Source: Crocinitomicaceae bacterium
GTDB lineage: Bacteria; Bacteroidota; Bacteroidia; Flavobacteriales_D; Crocinitomicaceae
Direction of reading: 5' to 3'
DNA: 64,000 nt
NCBI GenBank assembly: GCA_016709005.1
Contig: JADJEU010000011.1
Span: 1-64,000 of the forward strand
Shown in pieces: positions 18,593 through 27,394 of this stretch. The stretch's first letter is position 1, and each line of letters opens with the position of its first letter. The translations under genes and the position numbers were made by a program. The notes under the pieces are model-generated. The model did no database searches, was not told the DNA's origin, and saw only the letters and a program-made list of their open reading frames with translations.

Positions 18593-19657
18593 CTAAGTTC
18601 TCTCCAACGTAAAAGAAAAAGTAGAACCAACACCTTCAGTTGATCTTACTTTGATGGTTTCACCATGCGCCTCTACAATATGCTTTACAATAGCAAGTCC
18701 AAGTCCTGAGCCGCCAATGTTGCGTGCGCGACTTTTATCAACGCGATAGAATCTTTCAAATAAACGCGGTAAATGTTTCTCTTCAATTCCTAGTCCGTCG
18801 TCAGCAACTTCAACTAAAATTTTTCCTTTGCCATCTTTTGATTTTTCCATGTCTAGATCATGAAAACGAACTGTAGTCATGCCGCCCTCATTACCATAAG
18901 CAATGGAGTTGTTGATCAGATTGACAAGCACCTGATGAATTTTTCCTTCATCTGCTTTTACAAAAATGGAATCGTATGATTTAGCAAATTGAAAACGAAT
19001 ATTTTTCTGCGCCGCTTTTTGTTCCAGTTCTTTGAAGGTAGATTTAGCTAATGCAACAATGTCAATCTTTTTGATTTTGAGCGTTTGTTGTTCAAATTCA
19101 AATCGACTTATTTCATCTAAATCTTCCAGCAAATTTGAAATACGATCTACACCGTTCAGGGCACGTTCTAAAAAATCACGGTTTACTTTTTCATCTTCTA
19201 AACCACCTTCTAATAAAGTTAGAATATAGCCTTGGATACTGAATACAGGAGTCTTTAATTCATGTGCAAGATTTCCTAAAAACTCTTTTCTGAATTCGGC
19301 TTGCTCTTTTAACTCTTTGATTTGTGAAGATTGTTTTTCAGCAAAATAAACGGTGTCTTCAGTAAGTTTTCCTAAAACATCTTCGGTTATTTTAAATTCA
19401 CGTGGATTATCGTCCGTGATTTTTTTGTTGCTGATAATACGATAAATAATTTTGATTTTTTTGTTGATGAATCGCTCAACAATAAACCAGAACAAGGCAA
19501 AAGAAATACTCCCTGTAATGAGTGGAACCAGTAATAGCGTGAATATACTAAAAGGCGACTTGGCAACTGTTTGAACAATAATGAGCGTGAGCAGTACCAG
19601 ACAGGACAGTAAAAAACTGCCCAGTGCAATCATGTTTATGGGTTTTGATAAGTTCAT
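18593..19657 (-). CDS. PhoR-like sensor histidine kinase
   Basis: A 354-residue kinase with two membrane helices (about 8-30 and 39-61) and almost no periplasmic loop, so it probably senses within the membrane or through a partner. The HisKA domain has His132 in FLGNLAHELKTPVFS. The HATPase domain shows an N box (VLVNLINNSIAYGNEGG), a G1 box (VEVADDGLGIEEKHLPRLF), FERFYRVDKSRAR and a G2 box (GGSGLGLAIVKHIVEAHG). It starts 3 bp after the gldD stop and is therefore the last gene of the mutY-ssb-gldE-gldD run. No regulator is adjacent. The PhoB-like protein at 3231-3896 is a candidate partner. Confidence 0.9.
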   Translation of the reverse strand: MNLSKPINMIALGSFLLSCLVLLTLIIVQTVAKSPFSIFTLLLVPLITGSISFALFWFIVERFINKKIKIIYRIISNKKITDDNPREFKITEDVLGKLTEDTVYFAEKQSSQIKELKEQAEFRKEFLGNLAHELKTPVFSIQGYILTLLEGGLEDEKVNRDFLERALNGVDRISNLLEDLDEISRFEFEQQTLKIKKIDIVALAKSTFKELEQKAAQKNIRFQFAKSYDSIFVKADEGKIHQVLVNLINNSIAYGNEGGMTTVRFHDLDMEKSKDGKGKILVEVADDGLGIEEKHLPRLFERFYRVDKSRARNIGGSGLGLAIVKHIVEAHGETIKVRSTEGVGSTFSFTLERT

Positions 19658-19660
19658 TTA

Positions 19661-20248
19661 TCAGAAAGGTAAAGTGTCTTTTTTCCAGATTACTGTTTGT
19701 AACATACGGTCCAAATCTTCCGTGATGTAGTCAAGTGAGGGTTTTACGCTGTCATAATTTGGCTTCACGTTAAAGTAGAGCGCACCACGTAAAAAATGGT
19801 TTGTACTATCCGTCAGATAAAACTGAAAAGGAGAAGCAGCATCGCCGGTAATTTTATAACGAAGACCAAAAGCATCGCGTGAATCATCAATAATCACTTC
19901 TTCTTCAATGCCATCTGCAAATTGGCTATGCTCATATACAAAACTCCGTGATGCTTCAATCAGATTAATGAGATTCGTGTCTACAGGAAGATAGGTGAGC
20001 ATCAGTGAAGCATTAAACCTGTTCATGACAATGTCTTTTTTGTTGCAAAAACTGTCCTTGTCGACAACTGAAAAATATTCAGGTATTTCAAACGAATAGG
20101 GACAATCTGAACTATATGTCGAATATACGCGCTCAGGAAAATCAAGCCGTAAATAGCCATTTGGTTTTGGATAATAGTCAACCTCTGAGCTGCCACAAGC
20201 AACAAGTACAAAAGTTAAAACAACCAGGATTTTAGAATGTAGTTTCAT
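19661..20248 (-). CDS. gldD: Gliding motility lipoprotein GldD
   Basis: A 195-residue predicted lipoprotein. The N-terminal signal ends in a lipobox (LVACGSS, lipidated Cys at about 18). The family landmark PKPNGYLRLDFPERVY follows directly. In Flavobacterium, GldD is needed for gliding and for chitin use and is linked to type IX secretion (family knowledge). Its start overlaps the end of gldE by 17 bp, so the two are translationally coupled. The presence of gldD and gldE says that the organism carries gliding/T9SS functions, not that it certainly glides. Confidence 0.93.
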   Translation of the reverse strand: MKLHSKILVVLTFVLVACGSSEVDYYPKPNGYLRLDFPERVYSTYSSDCPYSFEIPEYFSVVDKDSFCNKKDIVMNRFNASLMLTYLPVDTNLINLIEASRSFVYEHSQFADGIEEEVIIDDSRDAFGLRYKITGDAASPFQFYLTDSTNHFLRGALYFNVKPNYDSVKPSLDYITEDLDRMLQTVIWKKDTLPF

Positions 20249-21584
20249 CTGTTTTTGTTCGGGTTAGTTTGACTCGTTTTATGCGACGATTTTCTAATGA
20301 TTCGATTGTGAAAATATAATTTTGAAAACTTATTTTTTCATCACGCTGAGGTAATTTTCCGTCTTTCAACGTCATAATAAAATTCGCAACTGTGGAAGCA
20401 GACGATTTTGCATTTTCAAATTCTTTACCGTCTATTTCCAAAATTTTGTACATATCAGACAGCTCCAGTTTTCCTTCAAACACATAGTTGTATTTGTCAA
20501 GTTTAGAGTAGGAGAGATTGTCTATGACAAATTCATCCGTGATGTCGCCAACAATTTCTTCAAGCACATCTTCAAGTGTAACAATTCCAATATTGCTGCC
20601 AGCCTCGTTCACTACAATGGCCATGTGAACTTTGCGACCCTGAAAGGTTTTTAAAAGATCGTCAATCTTTTCATTTTCTTTTACAAAAAAGGGTTCACGC
20701 ACTAATTTTTGCCAGTTAAAATTTTCGGCTTCGTCGAGGTGAGGTAGCAAATCTTTTACAAATAATATGCCTATAATGGTATCAAACGAATCACGGTAAA
20801 CAGGTATTCGTGAAAAGCCGGAGGCAACGATCATGGCTTGAAGTTTTGTGTAATTTAGTTCTACACTGGCTGCTGAAACTTCGTTGCGTGATCGCATGAT
20901 TTGATTCACATCTTTTTTTCCAAACCGAACAATGTCATGCAAAATTTTCTGATCACGGTTGTCTGAATCATCATCTTTAGACAGTTCAAGCGCATGTGAA
21001 AGTTCGCTTGGGGTTTCATCAAGTTTGCTATCACGGTCAACTTTACGCATCATTTCTGTACCGCTCACCAATGCTTTAATCATCCAGTTAAACGGTGGCA
21101 TTTTGCTGAATAAAAAAATGGGTGTCGCCATCAGGTGAATGACTTTTGAACCGTGTTTGGATGCGTAATATTTTGGAAGTACTTCACCAAAAAGCATGAT
21201 GATAATGGTAAGGATAGCTACATCAAGTATCAGCATCCAGAATGGGTGAGCTAAATCTCCTGCCAGAAAAATGGAAGTGATATAAGCTCCAATAATAACA
21301 ATTGAAACATGTAAAAAATTATTAGCAGTAAAGAAAGCCGCTAATAAATTCTTTGGTTGTTGAAGTAAAACTGCTGCGTGTTTAGCTGATTTGGAAGATT
21401 GATTTTCAAGTTCACTTAACTCATCAGGTGTGAGTGAAAAAAAAGACTCCTGTGACGCTGCTGCTAATGCAGATCCAAACAAAAGCAAAAGCAAAATAAC
21501 AGAAGCAATAATTAGTGGAATGAGTGAAACATTCCAATCAATGGCAGCGATTATAGGAGAATGAAGGGGAACGTCCAAAGTCAA
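20232..21584 (-). CDS. gldE: Gliding motility protein GldE (CNNM/CBS/CorC family)
   Basis: A 450-residue inner-membrane protein. The N-terminal CNNM domain (about 20-200) has several membrane helices. Two CBS domains follow (about 215-345, with SRIPVYRDSFDTIIGILFVKD and HMAIVVNEAGSNIGIVTLED), and a CorC/HlyC transporter-associated domain closes the protein (about 360-440). The family includes Mg/Co efflux proteins. GldE is the member co-located with gldD, and it is thought to support it (family knowledge). It lies 15 bp after ssb on the same strand. Confidence 0.92.
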   Translation of the reverse strand: MTLDVPLHSPIIAAIDWNVSLIPLIIASVILLLLLFGSALAAASQESFFSLTPDELSELENQSSKSAKHAAVLLQQPKNLLAAFFTANNFLHVSIVIIGAYITSIFLAGDLAHPFWMLILDVAILTIIIMLFGEVLPKYYASKHGSKVIHLMATPIFLFSKMPPFNWMIKALVSGTEMMRKVDRDSKLDETPSELSHALELSKDDDSDNRDQKILHDIVRFGKKDVNQIMRSRNEVSAASVELNYTKLQAMIVASGFSRIPVYRDSFDTIIGILFVKDLLPHLDEAENFNWQKLVREPFFVKENEKIDDLLKTFQGRKVHMAIVVNEAGSNIGIVTLEDVLEEIVGDITDEFVIDNLSYSKLDKYNYVFEGKLELSDMYKILEIDGKEFENAKSSASTVANFIMTLKDGKLPQRDEKISFQNYIFTIESLENRRIKRVKLTRTKTDETTF

Positions 21585-21599
21585 TTTATTAGTGCAACA

Positions 21600-22040
21600 T
21601 CAAAACGGAAGATCATCTGTTGGATCAGATTTAATATCCATCGGTGGAAGGTCTTTGTGTTCAATTGTAGGCGGATATTCTTTTTGTACTTCTGAGCCAG
21701 ACTCTGCTTTACTCAGCATGATCATCTGGTCGGCGATAATTTCTGTGGCATATTTGGTTTGCTGATTGTCATCCTGCCAGGAGCGCGTTTTAAGTTTTCC
21801 TTCAATGTAAACTTTCATTCCCTTTTTAAGATATGACTCGGCAATTTTTGCAAGACCTCGCCACAGAACGATGTTATGCCAATCTGTAATTTCCCGCTTT
21901 TCCCCCGAATTTTTATCCGTAAATGTTTCGGATGTTGCTATCGGAAACCGTGCTACCGAAACACCATTTTCGAGATAACGTACTTCAGGATCTTTTCCAA
22001 GATTACCAACTAAAATTACTTTGTTTACACTTCCTGCCAT
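21600..22040 (-). CDS. ssb: Single-stranded DNA-binding protein
   Basis: A 146-residue SSB. The OB fold is recognisable from [43 protein letters not shown] and [13 protein letters not shown]. The C-terminal acidic tip DDLPF, used to dock replication and repair partners, is intact. The length is normal. It sits between mutY (30 bp upstream) and gldE, the conserved order in Flavobacteria. Confidence 0.96.
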   Translation of the reverse strand: MAGSVNKVILVGNLGKDPEVRYLENGVSVARFPIATSETFTDKNSGEKREITDWHNIVLWRGLAKIAESYLKKGMKVYIEGKLKTRSWQDDNQQTKYATEIIADQMIMLSKAESGSEVQKEYPPTIEHKDLPPMDIKSDPTDDLPF

Positions 22041-22070
22041 TTCCCAAGTTAATGATCATAACAAATATAG

Positions 22071-23105
22071 CTAATCCTTGGTGTGCGTGGGTGATGATTC
22101 CAGATATCTTATTAACAGACGTGGCATTGGATAATCATCTAAGTCTTTAATATTAACAAGTACTTCGCCTTTATTTGCAACCAGTTTTTTAACACGCACA
22201 TGCCAAAAGTTTGCTTCTATTTTCTGGTGTGAAAGAACGTGTTTGAAAAATCCGTCCTTTTTTACATCTATTGGTTTGAGTGATTTTATCTCTTTCAAAA
22301 TATCTTTTTCAGGTAAGGAAGATTCTAAAAGCCTGAAATCATAAAGACCAATCCAGATATCTTTTTCACTTCGTTTTTTTAGAACGGTCTTTTTACCATC
22401 TGTTACAAAAAGATAATGAAAATGTCGCGTTGTAATTTTTGTTTTTCCTTTTTTAACCGGGTACGAAGCAAAAGTCTGATCGGCACCAGAAAGGCAAAGC
22501 TGATTTATTGGGCACGCATTACATTTTGGATTTTGAGGTGTACATACGAGCGAACCAATTTCCATCAACGCCTGATTGTGATTACCTGGATTTTTTTTGT
22601 CCAGAATTTCTGCAGCAACTTCGGCAAATATTTTTTTGCCTGCTCCTGAATCAATAGCTTCCGAAATTTTATAAACTCGACTTAGCACTCTATAAACATT
22701 GCCATCAACCACTGCATGCGGGAGGTTGAAGGCAATTGATGCAACCGCTGAAGCTGTGTAATCACCAATACCTTTTAATGCTCTGATCTCTTCAAATGAT
22801 TTTGGAAACTGACCTTTATATTGAGATGAAATGGTTTTTGCCGCATGATGCAGATTGCGCGCACGACTGTAATAACCGAGTCCTTGCCACAGATTGAGAA
22901 CCTTGTCTTCACTAGCATTGGCAAGTTGTTTGACCGTTGGAAAGGCTTGGATGAATTTCAGATAATAAGGTGTTCCTTGCTCAATACGGGTTTGTTGCAG
23001 TATAACTTCTGATAACCAGATTTTGTAGGGGTCATTTACCGTTCTCCAGGGTAAATCCCTTTTGTTTAGTCTATACCAATTTTGTATTGATGTCGAAAAA
23101 TCCAC
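22071..23105 (-). CDS. mutY: A/G-specific adenine glycosylase MutY
   Basis: A 344-residue base-excision repair enzyme that removes A opposite 8-oxoG. The catalytic Glu33 lies in LSEVILQQTR. The helix-hairpin-helix LKGIGDYTASAVAS and Asp134 in VVDGNVYRVLSR are present. The Fe-S cluster motif C-x6-C-x2-C-x5-C is seen in CTPQNPKCNACPINQLC. A C-terminal NUDIX-like 8-oxoG recognition domain follows. It is the first gene of the minus-strand run with ssb, gldE, gldD and the kinase. Confidence 0.96.
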   Translation of the reverse strand: MDFSTSIQNWYRLNKRDLPWRTVNDPYKIWLSEVILQQTRIEQGTPYYLKFIQAFPTVKQLANASEDKVLNLWQGLGYYSRARNLHHAAKTISSQYKGQFPKSFEEIRALKGIGDYTASAVASIAFNLPHAVVDGNVYRVLSRVYKISEAIDSGAGKKIFAEVAAEILDKKNPGNHNQALMEIGSLVCTPQNPKCNACPINQLCLSGADQTFASYPVKKGKTKITTRHFHYLFVTDGKKTVLKKRSEKDIWIGLYDFRLLESSLPEKDILKEIKSLKPIDVKKDGFFKHVLSHQKIEANFWHVRVKKLVANKGEVLVNIKDLDDYPMPRLLIRYLESSPTHTKD

Positions 23106-23207
23106 CCTTTGTATAATAAATGCGAAGTTCTGTCTAATTTATCAGAATAGTTCAATGAATATCAGTTATTTTTGCGCTCAAATATTTAAAGAATTAAATT
23201 ACGTAGT

Positions 23208-23499
23208 ATGACAAAAGCGGATATTGTAACCGAAATCGCAGAACAAACTGGAATCGAAAAAGTAGCTGTTCAAGCAACTGTAGAAGCATTCATGAACTCA
23301 GTAAAAAACTCACTTACAAAAGGTGACAACGTCTATTTAAGAGGATTTGGTTCATTCATTATTAAAGAAAGAGCTGAAAAAACAGGAAGAAATATCTCAA
23401 AAAAATGAGTCTATCATTATTCCTGCTCACAATATCCCTGCTTTCAAACCAGCAAAGACTTTTGTTGAAGAAGTTAAAGAAAATGTAGTGGTGAAATAA
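23208..23499 (+). CDS. hup: HU-family DNA-binding protein, broken by one frameshift
   Basis: A nucleoid protein of about 96 residues. It begins MTKADIVTEIAEQTG and reaches the DNA-binding arm RGFGSFIIKERAEKTGRNISK. There the A7 run at 23399-23405 throws the frame onto TGA (23406-23408). Reading the run as six A continues with NESIIIPAHNIPAFKPAKTF to TAA 23497-23499, which gives a full-length HU including the usual IPA-x-x-PAFKP segment. Loss of the last third would disable DNA binding. A sequence error is likely. Transcriptional slippage on A7 is a less likely alternative. A TATTTTTG -7 box lies at 23167-23174. Confidence 0.92.
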
Positions 23500-23506
23500 G
23501 AATTTG

Positions 23507-23536
23507 TTGCATAACAAATTACTTTTTCTATCTTTG
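23507..23536 (+). promoter_or_regulatory. Bacteroidota-type promoter TTG-N19-TATCTTTG
   Basis: TTG at 23507-23509 and TATCTTTG at 23529-23536 are 19 bases apart, an exact match to the phylum consensus. Transcription should begin near 23542. It would then meet a terminator-like hairpin within about 50 bases, before the small ribosomal-type gene. Confidence 0.8.
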
Positions 23537-23564
23537 TCCTCCGAATTTAAAGGAGTATGTTATT

Positions 23565-23592
23565 AAACTTCCTGTTAATCAGGAAGTTTTTT
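23565..23592 (+). terminator. Terminator-like hairpin in a leader, possible attenuator
   Basis: AACTTCCTG (23566-23574) pairs with CAGGAAGTT (23580-23588) around TTAAT, then runs into T residues. It lies between a strong promoter and the 30-codon gene. A 13-codon frame, ATG 23558 to TAA 23597-23599, with AAAGGAGT just upstream and four Leu codons, overlaps the hairpin as a leader peptide would. This is suggestive only. Confidence 0.65.
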
Positions 23593-23634
23593 ATATAATA
23601 TTAAATCATTTACTAATACTAAAAATACTTAGCT

Positions 23635-23727
23635 ATGCCAAGCGGAAAGAAAAGAAAAAGACATAAAATGGCAACTCACAAGAGAAAGAAAAGACTAAGA
23701 AAAAACAGACACAAAAAGAAAAAATAG
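23635..23727 (+). CDS. AURKAIP1/COX24-domain small ribosomal-type protein
   Basis: A 30-residue, extremely basic protein starting MPSGKKRKRHKMATHKRKKR and ending in poly-Lys. This matches the tiny proteins annotated in Bacteroidota as AURKAIP1/COX24-domain proteins, relatives of mitochondrial mS38 and mycobacterial bS22. A protein of this kind has been seen in the Flavobacterium ribosome (from memory, as bL38). The gene has its own promoter and a hairpin-bearing leader, and lies between hup and the RNase E/G gene. Ribosome association is inferred from the family. Confidence 0.85.
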   Translation: MPSGKKRKRHKMATHKRKKRLRKNRHKKKK

Positions 23728-23856
23728 GTCTGTGTAAAATGACTGTTGCCGGTCATTACAGCTTGTTTGTCTGTGTCCTTTAGGACAAAAAATGAATCGT
23801 TAAAACTTAGTGGCGGATGCTGCTAAGTTTTCTTAGTTTATCTTAAATCTATTCTT

Positions 23857-25413
23857 GTGAATTTCGAACTAGTAGTTAATTCAAAACCAGGTGGAATTTG
23901 GATTGCTCTGATGCGTGAAGGAAAGTTAATTGAACTTCACGAAGAGAAAGGGAATACAGATTTTACCGTTGGAGATATTTATCTTGGGAAAGTACGTAAA
24001 GTAGTTCCCAATCTCAATGCTGCGTTTGTAAACGTGGGCTATGAAAAGGATGCGTTTTTGCATTATCTGGACTTAGGTCCTCAATTCAAATCGTTGGATA
24101 AATTCACTCAGGACACGCTTAAAGAAAAACAAAGTGTAGCCGACCTGCTTTATTTCAAGCCAGAGCCAGATATTAATAAAGAGGGAAAAATCACAGATAT
24201 TCTGAGTTCCACCCGCGAAATTTTAGTTCAGGTTGCAAAAGAGCCAATCTCAGCAAAAGGCCCAAGATTAAGTTCTGAGGTGACACTTGCCGGTCGTTAT
24301 GTTGTGCTAGTTCCTTTTTCAAATAAAATTTCAATTTCACAAAAAATTCGTGAAAGCGCTGAGCGTGATCGTTTGCGTGATATTGTAAAAAGTATTCTTC
24401 CAAAAAACTTTGGTGTTATCATTCGCACTGTTGCTGAAAACCGCAAAATTGTTGAGATAGATACTGATTTAAGAGATTTGTTGTCGCGTTGGAAAACCAT
24501 GCACACCAATCTCAAAACAGCTAAATCACCTGCACGCGTGTTGGGTGAATTAAATCGTGCCTCTTCATTGTTGCGCGATTTGCTGAATGAAAATTTTTCA
24601 AAGATCCACATTAACGATAAAACCTTGCTGGAAGAGATGAAGGAATATGTTTCCTCTATCTCACCTGATAAGGCGAACATTCTGAAATTGTACGATGGCA
24701 AACATGACATCTTCGAACATTTTGGAATCAATAAACAAATCAAAATTCTTTTCGGTAAAAAAGTTCCTTTGAATAGTGGAGGATACTTGATTGTTGAACA
24801 CACTGAAGCCATGCATGTCATTGACGTGAACAGTGGTAACAGAAGTTCAGCCGGTGATACGCAAGAAAAAAATGCAATCTCTGTAAACCTTGAAGCGGCT
24901 GAAGAAATTGCACGTGTATTACGCTTGCGTGATATGGGTGGAATTATCTGTATTGACTTCATTGACATGCACAGCAAGGAGAATAATAAACTCTTGCTTG
25001 AGAAACTGAAAGAACACATGAAGGCGGATAGAGCCAAACACTCTATCATTCCTCCAAGCAAATTTGGTGTGGTAGAAATTACCCGTCAGCGTGTTCGTCC
25101 GGTTACAGATATTGAAACCTCTGAAGTTTGTCCTAGCTGCGGAGGTTCTGGAAAAATTCAGGCGTCAATCATGTTTACTGATGAAATTGAAAATCAATTG
25201 AACTATTTGTTGTTGGATCGAAAAGAGAAAAAGATTTCTTTGTTGGTTCACCCATACCTTGAAGCCTATTTTAAGAAGGGTGGTTTCCTGCGTTCTAAAC
25301 AATGGAAATGGTATTTCAAATTCAAGAAATGGATTCAGGTTCACGCGGTCAACGAACAACAATTTTTGGAGTATCATTTCAAAAATTCAAATAACGAATT
25401 GATCGAATTCTAG
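23857..25413 (+). CDS. rng: Ribonuclease E/G family protein
   Basis: A 518-residue endoribonuclease involved in rRNA maturation and mRNA turnover. An S1-like RNA-binding region (about 35-130) is followed by the catalytic domain, with VNSGNRSSAGDTQEKNA, the metal-binding IICIDFIDMHS and the zinc-link-like CPSCGGSG near 430. The start is GTG at 23857 (NFELVVNSKPGGIWIAL). It is RNase G-sized, without the long C-terminal scaffold of E. coli RNase E. It is followed closely by recX. Confidence 0.93.
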   Translation: MNFELVVNSKPGGIWIALMREGKLIELHEEKGNTDFTVGDIYLGKVRKVVPNLNAAFVNVGYEKDAFLHYLDLGPQFKSLDKFTQDTLKEKQSVADLLYFKPEPDINKEGKITDILSSTREILVQVAKEPISAKGPRLSSEVTLAGRYVVLVPFSNKISISQKIRESAERDRLRDIVKSILPKNFGVIIRTVAENRKIVEIDTDLRDLLSRWKTMHTNLKTAKSPARVLGELNRASSLLRDLLNENFSKIHINDKTLLEEMKEYVSSISPDKANILKLYDGKHDIFEHFGINKQIKILFGKKVPLNSGGYLIVEHTEAMHVIDVNSGNRSSAGDTQEKNAISVNLEAAEEIARVLRLRDMGGIICIDFIDMHSKENNKLLLEKLKEHMKADRAKHSIIPPSKFGVVEITRQRVRPVTDIETSEVCPSCGGSGKIQASIMFTDEIENQLNYLLLDRKEKKISLLVHPYLEAYFKKGGFLRSKQWKWYFKFKKWIQVHAVNEQQFLEYHFKNSNNELIEF

Positions 25414-25419
25414 TTTCTT

Positions 25420-25887
25420 ATGGCTGGTTCGCAGACCTACAGTTTTTTAGAGGCGAAACAGAAAATTGAAGCCTACTGTGCCTATCAGGAACGGTGTGAT
25501 TTTGAAGTGCGTCAAAAACTTTTTTCCTGGAATTTAAATCTGGAAGATGTGGACGCACTGATCTCAGATTTAATAACCCATAATTTTTTAAACGAAGAAC
25601 GATTTGCTGAAGCCTATGTCAGCGGAAAATTCCGTATCAAACGATGGGGCAGAGTGAAAATCAGGCAACAGCTCAAACTGAAAAAAATCTCTGCATACAG
25701 CATCAATAAAGGCATGGCTGTCATTGAAGATGATGAATATATCAAAACAGCAAAGGAATTGATTGAATCAAAGTCTCGCTTGATCAAATCAAAAAATCAG
25801 TGGGATAAAATCAATAAATTGAAGCGTTATCTTTCTTCAAAAGGATATGAGACAGAGTTGGTTCATGAGCTCATCTCATTTGATTAG
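25420..25887 (+). CDS. recX: RecX family regulatory protein
   Basis: A 155-residue helical protein. Three tandem three-helix repeats are suggested by AYCAYQERCDFEVRQKLFSW, ITHNFLNEERFAEAYVSGKF with RIKRWGRVKIRQQLKLK, and KRYLSSKGYETELVHELISF. RecX binds RecA filaments and limits their activity. It starts 6 bp after the RNase gene and is probably co-transcribed with it. recA is not in the window. Confidence 0.9.
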   Translation: MAGSQTYSFLEAKQKIEAYCAYQERCDFEVRQKLFSWNLNLEDVDALISDLITHNFLNEERFAEAYVSGKFRIKRWGRVKIRQQLKLKKISAYSINKGMAVIEDDEYIKTAKELIESKSRLIKSKNQWDKINKLKRYLSSKGYETELVHELISFD

Positions 25888-25933
25888 AAAATCGTAAGAA
25901 ATATAAAAAAGTTGAGTCAGAAGCTGAGCTGAA

Positions 25934-26404
25934 TTACCCAGCAACAACTTGCACTTCTACAGCTTTCAATCCGCGTTGTGCAGCTTCTACTTTAAAAGTA
26001 ACCGTATCGTTTTCTTTGATTGGTGTCAGTAAGTCATTCATGTGAACAAAGAAACTTTCGTTTTTAACTCCGTCTTTGATGAAGCCGTATCCTTTAGACG
26101 TGTTGAAGAATGCAACTTTACCGGTGCGTAATTCTTCTACTTCTTCTTCTCCTGCAACTTGTCTTGGTGTGCTGATTTCAATGCTGTCTGCATCAATCAC
26201 TTTTTTCTTCTGAGTAAGATCTGGTGCTGTTGAGGTGATCATGCCGTTTTCATCGACATAGGCAATCATATCTTCGAATGATTTTTTTCCGCCATCTTTC
26301 GTATTGACTTTTTTCTCAAGTTTACGTTTGGCTTTATCATCTTTTTTCTTCTTGCGAAGATTTTCCATTTCTTTTTTATTCCAGCTTTCTCTTGATTTAC
26401 TCAT
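25934..26404 (-). CDS. Cold-shock-domain protein with basic N-terminal extension
   Basis: A 156-residue protein. The first 60 or so residues are a highly charged Lys/Arg/Glu tract, probably disordered. The C-terminal cold-shock domain (about 92-154) is clear: TGKVAFFNTSKGYGFIKDG (RNP1-like), SFFVHMNDL (RNP2-like) and TVTFKVEAAQRGLKAVEVQ. It is expected to bind single-stranded RNA or DNA. This extended form is common in Bacteroidota. It converges on recX. Bases 26405-26644 upstream hold nothing else I recognise. Confidence 0.9.
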   Translation of the reverse strand: MSKSRESWNKKEMENLRKKKKDDKAKRKLEKKVNTKDGGKKSFEDMIAYVDENGMITSTAPDLTQKKKVIDADSIEISTPRQVAGEEEVEELRTGKVAFFNTSKGYGFIKDGVKNESFFVHMNDLLTPIKENDTVTFKVEAAQRGLKAVEVQVVAG

Positions 26405-26644
26405 GTTCCAATTTGATGTGATAATGCACCAGCTCCTTGCCAGCGTTTATAGCAGAAAAGAAAGTTGATTGATAAATGTAGAGGAATTGATTTTCTTAGA
26501 AAATTTTCCCGTTCGTTCAATGCAAATTAACCTTGACTGAATCAGTGCCTAGATAATTTACCGAATGAATGGATGAACCTTAATTTGGGGTACTACTAAG
26601 AACTAATTGATGCAAAAGTACGCTTTATTTTTTGAAAAGCCGCT

Positions 26645-27394
26645 TTATTCTTTGCTTCGGATGTAGATAAGTTTGAATCGGCCCTTTGGATTGGTACGCT
26701 CTTCAATGTCAAATTTACCAGTGGCTTGAATGAGTGGCGTTAGTTTTTGATAGCCATAATTTCGTGAATCAAAGTTAGGTTGTTTCTTTTGCAGCAAGCT
26801 GCCTACATCACCTAAAAATGCCCAGCCATCGTCGTTGGCAACATCATCTACAGTTGCTTCAATCAACTCAATTACTTTTGGTGTAATCAGTTCAAGATTG
26901 GTATCTGGTTTTTGTTTTTCACGCGGTTCTTTGCCTTTCGCTTTTGCTTTGTTTACCGAGTTGCTGATGATCTCCAAATAGATAAATTTATCACATGCAA
27001 CAATGAAAGGTTGTGGCGTTTTCTTTTCTCCAATTCCGATTACATGTTTGCCCGCTTCACGCAAGCGTGTGGCTAATCTTGTAAAATCACTGTCGCTGGA
27101 TACAATGCAAAATCCATCCACGCGATCTGAATATAAAATATCCATCGCGTCAATAATCATGGCTGAGTCGGTTGCGTTTTTTCCGGTGGTATATCCGTAT
27201 TGCTGGATCGGTACAATTGCATTTTCCAGCAACATGTTTTTCCATTTACCTAAGCGTGGATTGGTCCAGTCGCCATAGATTCTTTTAATGGTTGGATTGC
27301 CGTATTTTGCAATCTCTTCCATCATTTCTTTTACCTGTGCTGAAGGTATGTTGTCGCCGTCAATAAGAACGGCTAATTTTTTTTCGTGTTCCAT
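26645..27394 (-). CDS. NYN-domain ribonuclease-like protein with LOTUS/OST-HTH domain
   Basis: A 249-residue protein. The N-terminal NYN (LabA/DUF88) domain (about 5-140) has the acidic metal-site residues in AVLIDGDNIPSA, DSAMIIDAMDILY and FCIVSSDSDFTRLATRLREAG. A Lys-rich linker precedes a C-terminal OST-HTH/LOTUS domain (about 175-245, WAFLGDVGSLLQKKQPNFDSRNYGYQKL written here in part: RNYGYQKLTPLI). The pairing suggests an RNA-targeting nuclease. The active residues look intact. The gene stands alone. Confidence 0.88.
   Translation of the reverse strand: MEHEKKLAVLIDGDNIPSAQVKEMMEEIAKYGNPTIKRIYGDWTNPRLGKWKNMLLENAIVPIQQYGYTTGKNATDSAMIIDAMDILYSDRVDGFCIVSSDSDFTRLATRLREAGKHVIGIGEKKTPQPFIVACDKFIYLEIISNSVNKAKAKGKEPREKQKPDTNLELITPKVIELIEATVDDVANDDGWAFLGDVGSLLQKKQPNFDSRNYGYQKLTPLIQATGKFDIEERTNPKGRFKLIYIRSKE

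Noticed and set aside
24297..25061. A 254-codon open frame on the minus strand
   Set aside because: It is entirely antisense to the RNase E/G gene, has low-complexity Ser/Phe-rich composition and no recognisable domain. It is a shadow of the real gene.
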